A DNA stretch of 64,000 bases from Natrinema limicola JCM 13563 (GTDB taxonomy: Archaea > Halobacteriota > Halobacteria > Halobacteriales > Natrialbaceae). Under the pieces are notes generated by a model. That model did not search any database and had not been told where the DNA came from. It was given only the letters and a program-made list of their open reading frames with translations. The DNA lies in contig NZ_AOIT01000029.1 of NCBI RefSeq assembly GCF_000337475.1, forward strand, positions 136,119 to 200,118. Direction: 5' to 3'. Made by a program: the position numbers and the translations under genes. Below, in pieces: positions 8,707 through 16,947 of this stretch. Position 1 is the first letter of the stretch. The number at the start of each line of letters is the position of its first letter.

Positions 8707-10398
8707 TCAGCGGTCGACGCTTCCCAGTACGATGTCGAGACTGCCAAGCGAGGCGACCAGGTCCGCAACGTACTCGCCTTCGGCCATCTCGGGCAGCGCC
8801 GCGAGGTTGTGGAAACACGGACTCCGAATCTTGAACCGGGCCGGCGAGTTCGAGCCGTCCGTGCGGATGTAGATCCCGAGTTCTCCTTTCGCGCTCTCGA
8901 CGGCGCGGTAGGTCTCGGTCCCCGCGTCAGGTTTCAGCGTTCGCGGGACGTTGCTCTGGACCGTCCGCTCGTCTTCGGGCCAGTCCTCGAGCAAGTCGAG
9001 ACACTGCTCGATGATCTTTGCGGACTCCTCGACCTCGCGCAGCCGGACGAGCACCCGCGCGTGGTTGTCACAACTGTCTTCGGTGACGACGTTCCACTCC
9101 AGATTGTCGTAGTAGCCGTAGGGATCGTCCCGCCGGAGGTCGTAGTCGATCCCCGACCCGCGAGCGACCGGGCCGGTACAGCCGTAGTCCTTGGCGACTT
9201 CGGGCTCGAGAACCCCGGTGTCGAGCGTCCGAATCTGGAAGATCTCGTTGCCGGTCAGTAGGTCGTGGTACTCGTCGACCTTCGCGGGGAGTTCGTCCAA
9301 GAAGTCTCGGCACTTCTCGACGAACTCCTCGCGGGGTTCGGGCAGGTCCCAGCAGACACCACCCAGCCGGAAGTAGTAGAACATCATTCGCTGGCCGGTC
9401 AGATCCTCCAAGATGTCCTGGACGACCTCGCGGTCGCGCATGCCGTACTGGAAGATGGCGGTGAAGTCGCCGTAGACGTCCAGTGCGAACGTCGAGACGG
9501 CGAGGAAGTGCCCGAGCATGCGCCCGAACTCGGTCGCCATCGTCCGCAGGACCTGCGCGTAGGCTGGCACCTCGATGTCGGCGAGGTCCTCGATCGCGCG
9601 GGCGACCGCCCACTCGTTTGGGAGGTTCGCCGTGTAGTCCCAGCGGTTCGAGTAGGGGATGATCTGATGTCGGTAGGTTCCCTGCTGGCACATCTGTTCC
9701 TCACAGCGGTGGAGATAGCCGATGTCGGGCACGACGTTCGCGACCGACTCGCCGTCTAACACCGTCTCGAGGTGGAGCACGCCGTGGGTCGCGGGGTGGT
9801 GGGGCCCGATATTGAGCAACATCGTGTCCGACTCGTGGAGATGTCGGTCGTCCTGCAGCGGGTTCGCGTGTTCGGCATACCGGACGACCTGTGGCTTGTT
9901 CTGATCGTAGTCCAGTGCCAGCGGATGACCCTGCCACGATTCGGGGAGGAGGATCCGCCGGAGGTCGGGATGGCCGTCGTATTCGATGCCGACGAGGTCG
10001 AAGGCCTCGCGTTCGTGCCAGTCGGCGGTGCGAAAGACTGGTTCGGCCGACTCACAGACCGGGTCATCCGTCGGCAGTGGGACGACCAGCGTCACCTCGT
10101 GAGTGCGCTGGTCGTACTTCGTCATGTGGATGAGCGACTCATACCGGTCCTCATACTGCTGGGACGTGAGACATGTGAGGTGGTCAAACCCCGCCTCGTC
10201 GCGCAACAGGCGTACCACTTCCTGGACCTCGTCCGGGCGGATTACGAAGGCGGGTGCGTTCTCGTGGTCGTCGCGCCCGATCGCGTACTCGGAAAGCAGG
10301 GCCTCGAGTGCGGCCTCGTCGACGCCCTCCTCGCGACGGTGGTCGTACTCCGGATCGATGCGCTCGTGCTCGGGTTCGGGCTCGGTTGTTTCGCTCAT
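8707..10398 (-). CDS. NADH-quinone oxidoreductase-like subunit C/D fusion (NuoCD), orphan paralogue
   Basis: A 563-residue fusion. Residues about 20-175 are the 30-kDa NuoC domain (TADWHEREAFDLVG, LRRILLPESW). Residues about 190-563 are the 49-kDa NuoD domain (GPHHPATHGVLHLE, GYLHRCEEQMCQQ, GPVARGSGIDYDLR, SPCFHNLAALPEM). In complex I this module forms the quinone-site floor. Haloarchaeal nuoCD genes usually sit inside a nuoABCDHIJKLMN operon. Here no other nuo gene is near, so this is either a second copy or a dispersed subunit. The quinone-site histidines of HHPATHG are present. ATG 10398 (MSETTEPEP) is preferred to 10413. Confidence 0.9.
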   Translation of the reverse strand: MSETTEPEPEHERIDPEYDHRREEGVDEAALEALLSEYAIGRDDHENAPAFVIRPDEVQEVVRLLRDEAGFDHLTCLTSQQYEDRYESLIHMTKYDQRTHEVTLVVPLPTDDPVCESAEPVFRTADWHEREAFDLVGIEYDGHPDLRRILLPESWQGHPLALDYDQNKPQVVRYAEHANPLQDDRHLHESDTMLLNIGPHHPATHGVLHLETVLDGESVANVVPDIGYLHRCEEQMCQQGTYRHQIIPYSNRWDYTANLPNEWAVARAIEDLADIEVPAYAQVLRTMATEFGRMLGHFLAVSTFALDVYGDFTAIFQYGMRDREVVQDILEDLTGQRMMFYYFRLGGVCWDLPEPREEFVEKCRDFLDELPAKVDEYHDLLTGNEIFQIRTLDTGVLEPEVAKDYGCTGPVARGSGIDYDLRRDDPYGYYDNLEWNVVTEDSCDNHARVLVRLREVEESAKIIEQCLDLLEDWPEDERTVQSNVPRTLKPDAGTETYRAVESAKGELGIYIRTDGSNSPARFKIRSPCFHNLAALPEMAEGEYVADLVASLGSLDIVLGSVDR

Positions 10399-10533
10399 TG
10401 GGCCGGACACCACGCCGACGGCCGGCGTCCCAGAAGGCTACAGGTGACGCGGAGATGAGGGTTTTCCCGCGTTCCGGTGACTCTCTTCGTTGGCTACCAG
10501 ATCGGTGTTGCAGCCATCGCGGCCACGGAAACC

Positions 10534-10543
10534 GTTTATGTAT
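10534..10543 (+). promoter_or_regulatory. TATA-like box of the PAP2 gene
   Basis: GTTTATGTAT, centred about 28 bases before ATG 10566, predicts a leaderless start. Confidence 0.5.
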
Positions 10544-10565
10544 CACGTCGTCCGTAGCGTAGGAC

Positions 10566-11504
10566 ATGACTCGCGGGATCGGCTGGTTCGACTCGTTTCG
10601 TGCGGTCGCCCCCGACTGGAGTGTCGTGCTGCTCGGGCTGGTGACCCAGCTCGGCGACGTGTGGTTTCTCGGATTCCTCGTCGGGGTCGTCTACTGGGCG
10701 GCGGTGCCGGACCGCCGTGACGAAGCCGCGACCGTCCTCGGGGTGACGCTGGCCGGGCTCTCGCTGATCACGGGCCTGAAAGAGGTCTTCGCGCTCTCGC
10801 GGCCCGACCGGGTACTCGTGGCCGTCGAGACGCTGCCGGAGACGGTCCACCCGCTGTATCGGGCCACTGCGACGGCGACCGGCTACGGCTTCCCGAGTGG
10901 CCACGCCCTCATGTCGACGGTCGTCTATCTGAGTCTGGCCGAGTACCTCTCGATCGGGACGCGCCGGCAGCGATACCTCGGCGCGGCGGGGATCGTCACG
11001 GCCGTCAGTTTCTCCCGCGTCGCGCTCGGCGTCCACTACCTCGTCGACGTGGTGGCCGGCGTCGTCGTCGCGCTGGTGTTCCTGTTGCTCGCGGCCGGAC
11101 TCTTCGATCGGTATCCGGACCGCCGTGGCACGGTCGGATTCGCGCTCGCGCTCGGCGTCGCTGTGCTCTCGCTCGTACCGGCCCGGACGGATCCCGATGC
11201 CGTCCTGTTGTTCGGGACGTCACTGGGCGCGTTTGCCGGCTGGCAACTCGCCGTCCTCGTTCGCGATCTCGAGGCCGGTAACGGGCCGATCCGAACCAGC
11301 CGGCCGCTGATCGCCAGAGCAACCGTCGCGACCCTCGTCGTCGTCGGGCTCGCTGCCGTCACGCTCTCATACTGGGCCGTGCCAGTGATCGCCGGGAGCG
11401 GCCTCCTCGGACTGGCCGCCGCCGCGTTCGTCACGGCACCGGTCCTGTATCGCTCGGACCACGTCGGTGAACTCGTCCGGGAATCGCCCACTCGTTCGCA
11501 GTAG
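10566..11504 (+). CDS. PAP2-family membrane phosphatase
   Basis: A 312-residue membrane enzyme with all three motifs of the type-2 phosphatidic acid phosphatase superfamily: KEVFALSRP (KX6RP), GFPSGHA (PSGH, with the catalytic base) and SRVALGVHYLVD (SRX5HX3D, with the nucleophilic histidine). It has about eight hydrophobic helices in total, including a C-terminal block (residues 180-290) beyond the core. It likely removes phosphate from polyprenyl diphosphate, dolichyl phosphates or lipid phosphates at the outer face. The substrate is not readable. It stands alone with its own promoter. Confidence 0.9.
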   Translation: MTRGIGWFDSFRAVAPDWSVVLLGLVTQLGDVWFLGFLVGVVYWAAVPDRRDEAATVLGVTLAGLSLITGLKEVFALSRPDRVLVAVETLPETVHPLYRATATATGYGFPSGHALMSTVVYLSLAEYLSIGTRRQRYLGAAGIVTAVSFSRVALGVHYLVDVVAGVVVALVFLLLAAGLFDRYPDRRGTVGFALALGVAVLSLVPARTDPDAVLLFGTSLGAFAGWQLAVLVRDLEAGNGPIRTSRPLIARATVATLVVVGLAAVTLSYWAVPVIAGSGLLGLAAAAFVTAPVLYRSDHVGELVRESPTRSQ

Positions 11505-11510
11505 CTCGGC

Positions 11511-11585
11511 TCACTGGCGCTCGAGGTCGTCGCCCTCGCTCGTCGGGACGTCCGTCGTCGCATCGTGATCGGTGTGTGGAGTCAT
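11511..11585 (-). CDS. Possible 24-aa acidic microprotein
   Basis: An open frame of 24 residues (MTPHTDHDATTDVPTSEGDD then LERQ), strongly acidic. Its stop lies 6 bases from the stop of the convergent PAP2 gene. A minus-strand AT-rich stretch (TCAAATATTC at 11621-11630) sits about 40 bases upstream. Composition is haloarchaeal, but so short a frame can occur by chance. No function can be suggested. Confidence 0.25.
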   Translation of the reverse strand: MTPHTDHDATTDVPTSEGDDLERQ

Positions 11586-11828
11586 TGGAATGCTGCCGGG
11601 CGTACGCGCCACAGCGGGATGAATATTTGACTGGCAGGTGACTACCTGCTGTGCCGACGGTGGCGAATACCAGAGCACGCGATCCGATGGCGACTGCGGG
11701 CAGAGCTACTCGATATCATACACTGCCGATATCGTCGGTTTCCGTTCCGGTAACGGATGATTTCTTCGATTTGCACCCTGCATGTTCCGGGATGACGACC
11801 TTCCCTGTCTGTCGTGGAGTACTCTCCT

Positions 11829-13337
11829 ATGCCGGAGTACAACGGACGTGACGACGAGTCACATAGCACTGTGCGGAACGTCGTTCTCGTCGTTCTCGAT
11901 ACGGCTCGAGCGAAAAGCGTCGATTCGAAACCGATGCCGACGCTGGCGGATCTGGCCGAGGCGGGAACTGCCTTCGAGAACGCCTTTGCGACCGCGCCCT
12001 GGACCCTGCCCTCTCACGCATCGATCTTCACCGGGACGTACCCCTCAGAGCACGGCACCCACGGCGGACACACCTATCTCGACGGCGACCTGCGAACACT
12101 GCCCGAGGCGTTCGCCGATACAGGATTCGAGACGGTCGGCGTCTCGAACAATACCTGGATCACCGGGGAGTTCGGCTTCGACCGCGGGTTCGACGACCTT
12201 CGCAAGGGCTGGCAGTACATCCAGTCCGACGCCGACATGGGGGCCGTGGTTCGCGGTGAGAACCTCCGGGAGAAGCTCACGGCGACGCGAAACCGACTTT
12301 TCGACGGCAATCCGCTGGTCAACGCCGCCAACGTCCTCTACAGCGAGTTCGTACAGCCGTCGGGCGACGACGGCGCTGACCGGGCAAGCGACTGGATCGC
12401 CGACTGGCTCGGCAGTCGAGACGGCGACCGGCCGTTTTTCCTGTTCTGTAACTTCATCGAGCCCCACGTCGAGTACGACCCCCCAAAGGAGTACGCCGAG
12501 CGGTTCCTCCCCGACGGCGCCAGCTACGAGGACGCGACCGCGATCAAACAGGACCCCCGTGCCTACGACTGCGAGGAGTACGACCTCTCGGATCACGAAT
12601 TCGCCATGCTCCGGGGCCTCTATCGCGCGGAACTGGCCTACGTCGACCACCAACTCGGCCGACTTCGGACTACCCTCGAGGACGTCGGCGAGTGGGAGGA
12701 CACCCTGTTCGTCGTCTGTGGCGACCACGGCGAGCATATCGGCGAGCACGGCTTTTTCGGTCACCAGTACAACCTCTACGACACGGTACTCAACGTCCCG
12801 CTGGTGTTCTGTGGTGGTCCCTTCACCGACGGCGGGCGACGCCACGACCTCGTTCAACTACTCGATCTCCCCGCGACGCTGCTCGAGACGGCCGGCGTCG
12901 ACGATCCCGATCTGCGTGAGCAGTGGTCGAGCCGATCGTTCCACCCTGCCTCGAGCGACGACGCCCGCGACGCGGTCTTCGCGGAGTACGTTGCCCCCCA
13001 GCCCTCGATCGATCGCCTCGAGACCCGCTTTGGCGAGGTTCCCAAGCGCGTCCAGACGTTCGATCGGCGCTTGCGGGCGGTCCGTACGGCCGAGTACAAG
13101 TACGTCTGCGGCGACGACGGCTTCGAGCGGCTCCACCACGTTCGGACCGACCCACTTGAGCGGACGGATATCAGCGACGACGAGTCCCAGCGAATGCAGG
13201 CACTTCGGCGGCGACTCGCGGAGCGCTTCGAGCCGCTCGAGGCGGCCGGCGCGTCGGCGGCGAGTGCGTCGGCGGATGCGGATGTCGAGATGCGCGCGGG
13301 GACGAAAGAGCGGCTCGCGGATCTGGGTTATCTCTGA
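11829..13337 (+). CDS. Alkaline-phosphatase-superfamily sulfatase-like protein
   Basis: A 502-residue soluble protein with the sulfatase/phosphotransferase fold: VVLVVLDTARAKS with the first metal aspartate, APWTLPSHASIFTG, the FCNFIEPH block, and the second metal site in CGDHGEHIGEH. True sulfatases carry Cys or Ser in CxPSR for conversion to formylglycine. Here the position is T59 in WTLPSH. The enzyme is therefore better viewed as a phospho- or sulfo-transferase/phosphodiesterase of the superfamily than as a formylglycine sulfatase. It has no signal peptide. Haloarchaea carry several such genes near surface-glycan loci. ATG 11829 (MPEYNGRDD) is chosen. Confidence 0.85.
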   Translation: MPEYNGRDDESHSTVRNVVLVVLDTARAKSVDSKPMPTLADLAEAGTAFENAFATAPWTLPSHASIFTGTYPSEHGTHGGHTYLDGDLRTLPEAFADTGFETVGVSNNTWITGEFGFDRGFDDLRKGWQYIQSDADMGAVVRGENLREKLTATRNRLFDGNPLVNAANVLYSEFVQPSGDDGADRASDWIADWLGSRDGDRPFFLFCNFIEPHVEYDPPKEYAERFLPDGASYEDATAIKQDPRAYDCEEYDLSDHEFAMLRGLYRAELAYVDHQLGRLRTTLEDVGEWEDTLFVVCGDHGEHIGEHGFFGHQYNLYDTVLNVPLVFCGGPFTDGGRRHDLVQLLDLPATLLETAGVDDPDLREQWSSRSFHPASSDDARDAVFAEYVAPQPSIDRLETRFGEVPKRVQTFDRRLRAVRTAEYKYVCGDDGFERLHHVRTDPLERTDISDDESQRMQALRRRLAERFEPLEAAGASAASASADADVEMRAGTKERLADLGYL

Positions 13338-13362
13338 TACTGCCGGACAGAACGACGTGACG
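13335..13362 (+). repeat. 28-bp intergenic repeat, copy 2
   Basis: Identical over 28 bases to the complement of 65-92. It starts with the TGA stop of the sulfatase-like gene. A weaker relative (TGATACTGTCGGTCG) begins at the stop of the lipoprotein gene near 56348. Confidence 0.6.
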
Positions 13363-13446
13363 CCGGCCAGTGGTGACCACGGCCAGATATGAAGCGGCCA
13401 TCTGTACACGCGGGGACGTTTCCGACCGTCGTCGGAACGTGGCAGT

Positions 13447-13755
13447 GTGTCTTCCGCTTCGCCACCAGAAACGGCGTTTCCGTTCCCGACACAGATCGTT
13501 TACCACGGCTCCGCTGACAGGCTTCGCGTCACCGTCGACGTCGATCCGACTCCCGCCGACGACGTGACGGTCAGGGCCGGTGCGCGTCGCCTCCGGATCG
13601 CGGTCGATCGCGACGGCGGTGTCGTCAAACGAACCGTCACGCCCCTTCCGCCCGGCTTCGTTTTCGGCGACGATCGTGAAGCCGTCTATAACAACGGCGT
13701 CCTCACCGTCTCGCTCGAGACCCACGCGCCATCGGGCACAGGGGCCGAGCGGTAA
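13447..13755 (+). CDS. Hsp20-like small protein
   Basis: A 102-residue protein starting with GTG. The body is a beta-sandwich-like pattern ending NNGVLTVSLE, the conserved GVLxVxL region of alpha-crystallin/Hsp20 domains. The middle DDVTVRAGARRLRIAVDR corresponds to the dimerisation strands. It lacks long N- and C-terminal extensions and the IxI tail, so it may be a variant such as the haloarchaeal Hsp20/GvpH-like families rather than a standard chaperone. It is followed by a decayed LUD-domain gene on the same strand. Confidence 0.6.
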   Translation: MSSASPPETAFPFPTQIVYHGSADRLRVTVDVDPTPADDVTVRAGARRLRIAVDRDGGVVKRTVTPLPPGFVFGDDREAVYNNGVLTVSLETHAPSGTGAER

Positions 13756-13779
13756 TCGCCGGTATTCGCCTGCTCTCCG

Positions 13780-14204
13780 TTGGTCACGCAGAATGCAGGA
13801 GCACGAGCGCGATGCGAGGCGGTCACCGCGGACGTCTTCGTCGACAGCGTCACTGCGATCGCCGAAAGCGGCGAACTCGTCGGGGCCAACGCGCTCGGTA
13901 ACGCCGTCGATGTCTGGCCGTTCAGCGCGGAAACCCTGCTGCTTGTCGGGAGCGCGAACAAGATCGTCGCCGACTGGTCGAACGCGTTCGCGAGTTCGCC
14001 TCCCCGCTCGAGGACGCCCGCGCCGAGGAAGTGGACGGTCAGGGAAGCGTCGTCGGCAAGCTCGTCTCCCTCGAGTACGAGCGGGCCGACGGCCGGACGC
14101 AGCTCGTGTTGATCGACGAGTTACACGGGTTCTGGAAGTGTACTCCGGCCGTCACACGCCGTCACAGCGTGCTTGCAGCACGCTTTTGCTCGGCAGTCGG
14201 ATAG
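13780..14204 (+). pseudogene. Decayed LUD-domain (LutC/YkgG-like) gene
   Basis: From 13780 one frame encodes VTADVFVDSVTAIAESGELV, then GANALGNAVDVWPFSAETLL and VGSANKIVADW, typical of the core of LUD-domain proteins. Around 14000 the similarity moves to another frame: EFASPLEDARAEEVDGQGSV, then VGKLVSLEYE and LVLIDELHGFWK, the family C-terminus, ending at a TAG at 14202-14204. The N-terminal third of the family is missing. I read this as a truncated, frameshifted remnant. A sequencing error could explain the frameshift but not the missing N-terminus. LutC-like proteins take part in lactate oxidation or related electron-transfer pathways. Confidence 0.65.
14167..14187 (+). terminator. Hairpin followed by a T run
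   Basis: GCGTGC-TTGCA-GCACGC can form a 6-bp stem with a 5-base loop, followed directly by TTTT. It lies at the end of the decayed LUD gene and before the propeller gene, so it may be a terminator or a chance hairpin. Confidence 0.3.
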
Positions 14205-14229
14205 TAAGTACACGCTGCGAGGCCGACCC

Positions 14230-15453
14230 ATGGCTACACACGACGCGCCGTCCGTCGAGGGGTTCGTCCCGTTCTTTCGCCACTACGCGCAGACGTGGGT
14301 ACACGCGGTCGCGGCGGCCGGTATGACTGCCTTCGGGACGCTGACGATCGTCCACCGTGGGTTCGCCGTTCTCGCGCTCGCCGCCTACGTCGTGCCGCCG
14401 ATCGTGCTGTACCTCCGGCGGACGTCGACCGACCGGGCCGAGAGCGACGTCACTGCCGACAGCGCGGAGACGGCGGTGACCGGCGACGGTTCGACGGACA
14501 CGGAGACGGCGCCGCTCGAGCGGCCAGCCGACGAGACGAGCCTCGAACCCGAGCGCGCCGGCACCTGGACTCTCGTCGATGCCCCGACCGAAGCGACGCT
14601 CAGGGACGTCTGTGTCACCGCGGCCGACGCGGTCTATGCGGTAGGTGAAGACGGGCTGGCTCTCGCCGGAGCGGCCCTCGACGGCACAGATCATGAGTGG
14701 TCGATCGCCCTCGAGGACGGACCAGCCGCCGCGGGCGAGGACCTGCATGGGGTCGACGCTACAGTCGATGGCGAGGCCGTCTGGGTCGCCGGCGACAGCG
14801 GCGCAGTCGGTCGGCTCGAGGCCGCGACCGGTCGCCACACGGACTACACGGCACCTGCGGGAATCACCGACAACTGGCTCGGGGTCGCTGTCGGCGGATC
14901 AAACAGCGACGAGACGGTCTTGTTGATCAACGGCTCCGGTGCCGTTCTCAGAGGGCGCTATCGCGATGGCGATCTCTCGTGGGACGACCCCGTCACGCCC
15001 GGCAGCGGCTCGAGTCTGAGCGGCGTTGCGCTGGCTGACGCGTCGGTCGGCTACTGCTGTGATACGAACGACGGCGTTTTCGAGACGACCGACGGCGGCC
15101 ACTCGTTTTCTCGCGTCGGGCCGGTGGGCGCCAGTGGGACGCTCGAGAACCTCGCGACGCTGGGGCGAGGCGACTGTTTCGTCAGTACTGACGACGGCGT
15201 CGTCCACCGCTACGACGGGCTGATGTGGACGCCCGAACGAGTCGGTGACGAGGCGATCTGTGGACTCACTCGGCGTGAAGGAGAGACGATCGCCTGCGAT
15301 TCGGTCGGCGCGATCCACGAGCGGACCCCGATGGCCGAGTGGGAACGAGCTGATACGGTCGCACCCGAGCCACTGCTCGCCGTCTCAGTCGATGCCACCG
15401 GCGATCGAGCGGTCGCAGTGGGTGAGAACGGGACCGTTATCGAACGGCGGTGA
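14230..15453 (+). CDS. Membrane-anchored beta-propeller protein
   Basis: A 407-residue protein. Residues about 20-62 hold two hydrophobic helices. Residues 65-115 form an acidic Thr/Glu-rich linker. From about 115 to the end run repeated units of the type AVYAVGEDG, VWVAGDSGAV, GYCCDTNDGVFETTDGGHSF and VAVGENGTVIER, matching the BNR/YCF48-like propeller pattern (VGxxGxIxxTxDGG). Such domains bind proteins or ligands. Here a scaffold or sensor role at the membrane is possible but not shown. ATG 14230 is used; an earlier in-frame start at 14173 would lie within the remnant upstream. Confidence 0.7.
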   Translation: MATHDAPSVEGFVPFFRHYAQTWVHAVAAAGMTAFGTLTIVHRGFAVLALAAYVVPPIVLYLRRTSTDRAESDVTADSAETAVTGDGSTDTETAPLERPADETSLEPERAGTWTLVDAPTEATLRDVCVTAADAVYAVGEDGLALAGAALDGTDHEWSIALEDGPAAAGEDLHGVDATVDGEAVWVAGDSGAVGRLEAATGRHTDYTAPAGITDNWLGVAVGGSNSDETVLLINGSGAVLRGRYRDGDLSWDDPVTPGSGSSLSGVALADASVGYCCDTNDGVFETTDGGHSFSRVGPVGASGTLENLATLGRGDCFVSTDDGVVHRYDGLMWTPERVGDEAICGLTRREGETIACDSVGAIHERTPMAEWERADTVAPEPLLAVSVDATGDRAVAVGENGTVIERR

Positions 15454-15653
15454 TGGGACACCGCTGTGTGAACGTCAAGGGTGGCCGCTGCCGTGGGCCA
15501 TCGCTGGCGGATAGTCAGCTTCCGACGACGTTCGTCGACTGGCCGAATCGGCGTATTCAGGGCCAACCAGTATTCTGCCGGTTGGTGGAGACCGAATGCT
15601 CGCGTCCACACAGCAGGCTGTCCCCTGTACTCGGGCGTGAGACGCTCTCGATC

Positions 15654-16784
15654 ATGAGCACACCCACACGAACGGCGACGCAATACACCGTCCGCGCGTT
15701 CGACCTGGCCGATCGAGCGACGTTCCTGTCCATGTACGAAACAGTGTTCGGACACGAGCGAAGCGCCGACTGGTTTCGCTGGAAGTTCAGCGAGAACCCG
15801 TTTGCCGATCACGTCCCGATCATCGTGGCCAGCGACGATGGCGACCCCGTCGGCTTCCGCTCGTTTTTCGCCCAGGAACTGCGTGCCGGTGACACCATCC
15901 TACCCGCGTTCCAGCCCTGCGATACGATGGTCCACCCGGATCACCGCAAGCGCGGCCTGTTCGACCGCATGAACGAACGGGCCATCGAGCGCTACACCGA
16001 CGGCCGCCCGTCGTGTTTCTTCAACTTCCCAAATGAGCACTCGAAACGCGGGAATCGCAAGCACGGCTGGCGCGAGATCGGGACGGTCCCGGCCTACTAC
16101 CGCCCGCAAAACCCCGCGGGCGTCCTCGAGCGAGTGGCAACTGACACACAGCACACAGCGCAGCGTCGATCGCGAGCGAGCGAGACGGGCGTGGCCGCCG
16201 CGGTCACAAACACGCTTCGGGATGTCGTCACGGCAACGCATCGAGTCTGTGACCGGCTGCTCGTCGACGACGAGTCCACCCTCGAGATCGAGCGGACGAC
16301 GCCGCCACCGGCCGACACCCTCGCTGCGATCTATCGGCGCTCGATTCCCGATGCGATCCACGCGAACCGAACCGCGGCGTTCTACCGCTGGCGGTTCGAC
16401 AACCCTTCCCAGACGTACACCAGCTACGTCGCGCGTCGTGCCGGCGAGCCGGTGGCTGCGCTGGTCGTCTCGAGCGCTGCCGATCACGTGCGACTCGTCG
16501 AGACGCTTCCGCGGACGCTCGAGACTGAGGCGGCAGCGCTCGAGGCGCTTCTCGTGGCAGCACTCGAGGACTTCGCGGACCGGAGCTACGTCGAGGCGTT
16601 CGGCGAGACGCTCCCCACACCGTTGCGCTTCCGGTTCTATCCGGATACGCGAGCGCCCCTGTCGACGCTGCTCCGACCGACGTCCCGAACGCTATTCGCG
16701 CGAAACCTCACGGACGGGATCAACATCGAGTCGACTTCGGTCACGTCGTGGACGTTCTCGCGTCTCGAGCTGGATACCACCTGA
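15654..16784 (+). CDS. GNAT family N-acetyltransferase
   Basis: A 376-residue protein with an N-terminal GNAT domain: VRAFDLADRATFLSMYETVF, then MVHPDHRKRGLFDRM, the acetyl-CoA pyrophosphate loop (R/Q-x-x-G-x-G/L). The second half has a conserved stretch (AFYRWRFDNP) found in long haloarchaeal GNATs that lie in polysaccharide gene clusters. The substrate is unknown. ATG 15654 is chosen because the 68 codons upstream have no family similarity. The TGA stop at 16782-16784 is the first base triplet of an 81-bp palindromic repeat. Confidence 0.8.
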   Translation: MSTPTRTATQYTVRAFDLADRATFLSMYETVFGHERSADWFRWKFSENPFADHVPIIVASDDGDPVGFRSFFAQELRAGDTILPAFQPCDTMVHPDHRKRGLFDRMNERAIERYTDGRPSCFFNFPNEHSKRGNRKHGWREIGTVPAYYRPQNPAGVLERVATDTQHTAQRRSRASETGVAAAVTNTLRDVVTATHRVCDRLLVDDESTLEIERTTPPPADTLAAIYRRSIPDAIHANRTAAFYRWRFDNPSQTYTSYVARRAGEPVAALVVSSAADHVRLVETLPRTLETEAAALEALLVAALEDFADRSYVEAFGETLPTPLRFRFYPDTRAPLSTLLRPTSRTLFARNLTDGINIESTSVTSWTFSRLELDTT

Positions 16785-16864
16785 TACGGACTCCTGTCAG
16801 TCAGTGCCGGCGCAACTGCGACCGTCCTGCGGGCCCACCGGGACATCGGTACAGCAGACCGTAT
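16784..16864 (+). repeat. 81-bp palindromic intergenic repeat, copy A
   Basis: Begins ATACGGACTCCTGT and ends ACAGCAGACCGTAT, which are 14-base inverted ends with 12 matches. The interior also pairs imperfectly (CCGG..., ...CACCGGGACAT). By eye it agrees with copy D at about 70 of 81 positions. The A of the upstream gene's TGA is base 1 of the repeat. Confidence 0.85.
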
Positions 16865-16947
16865 GAGCCAACGGGGCGACTGCCGACTGTCGCCGGTGGC
16901 CGTCGAAATCGGCCACTGTTATTGCCGTTGAACGTGCAGCTACTACC

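Noticed and set aside
11782-13392. A 536-codon frame overlapping the sulfatase-like gene in another frame
   Set aside because: Its translation is rich in Arg/Ser/Pro, unlike haloarchaeal acidic proteins. The in-frame sulfatase motifs settle the choice.
16784-16864. 81-bp repeats as ordinary intrinsic terminators
   Set aside because: Haloarchaeal termination uses T-rich stretches, which these repeats lack, and copies occur in both orientations, so a pure terminator role is not supported.
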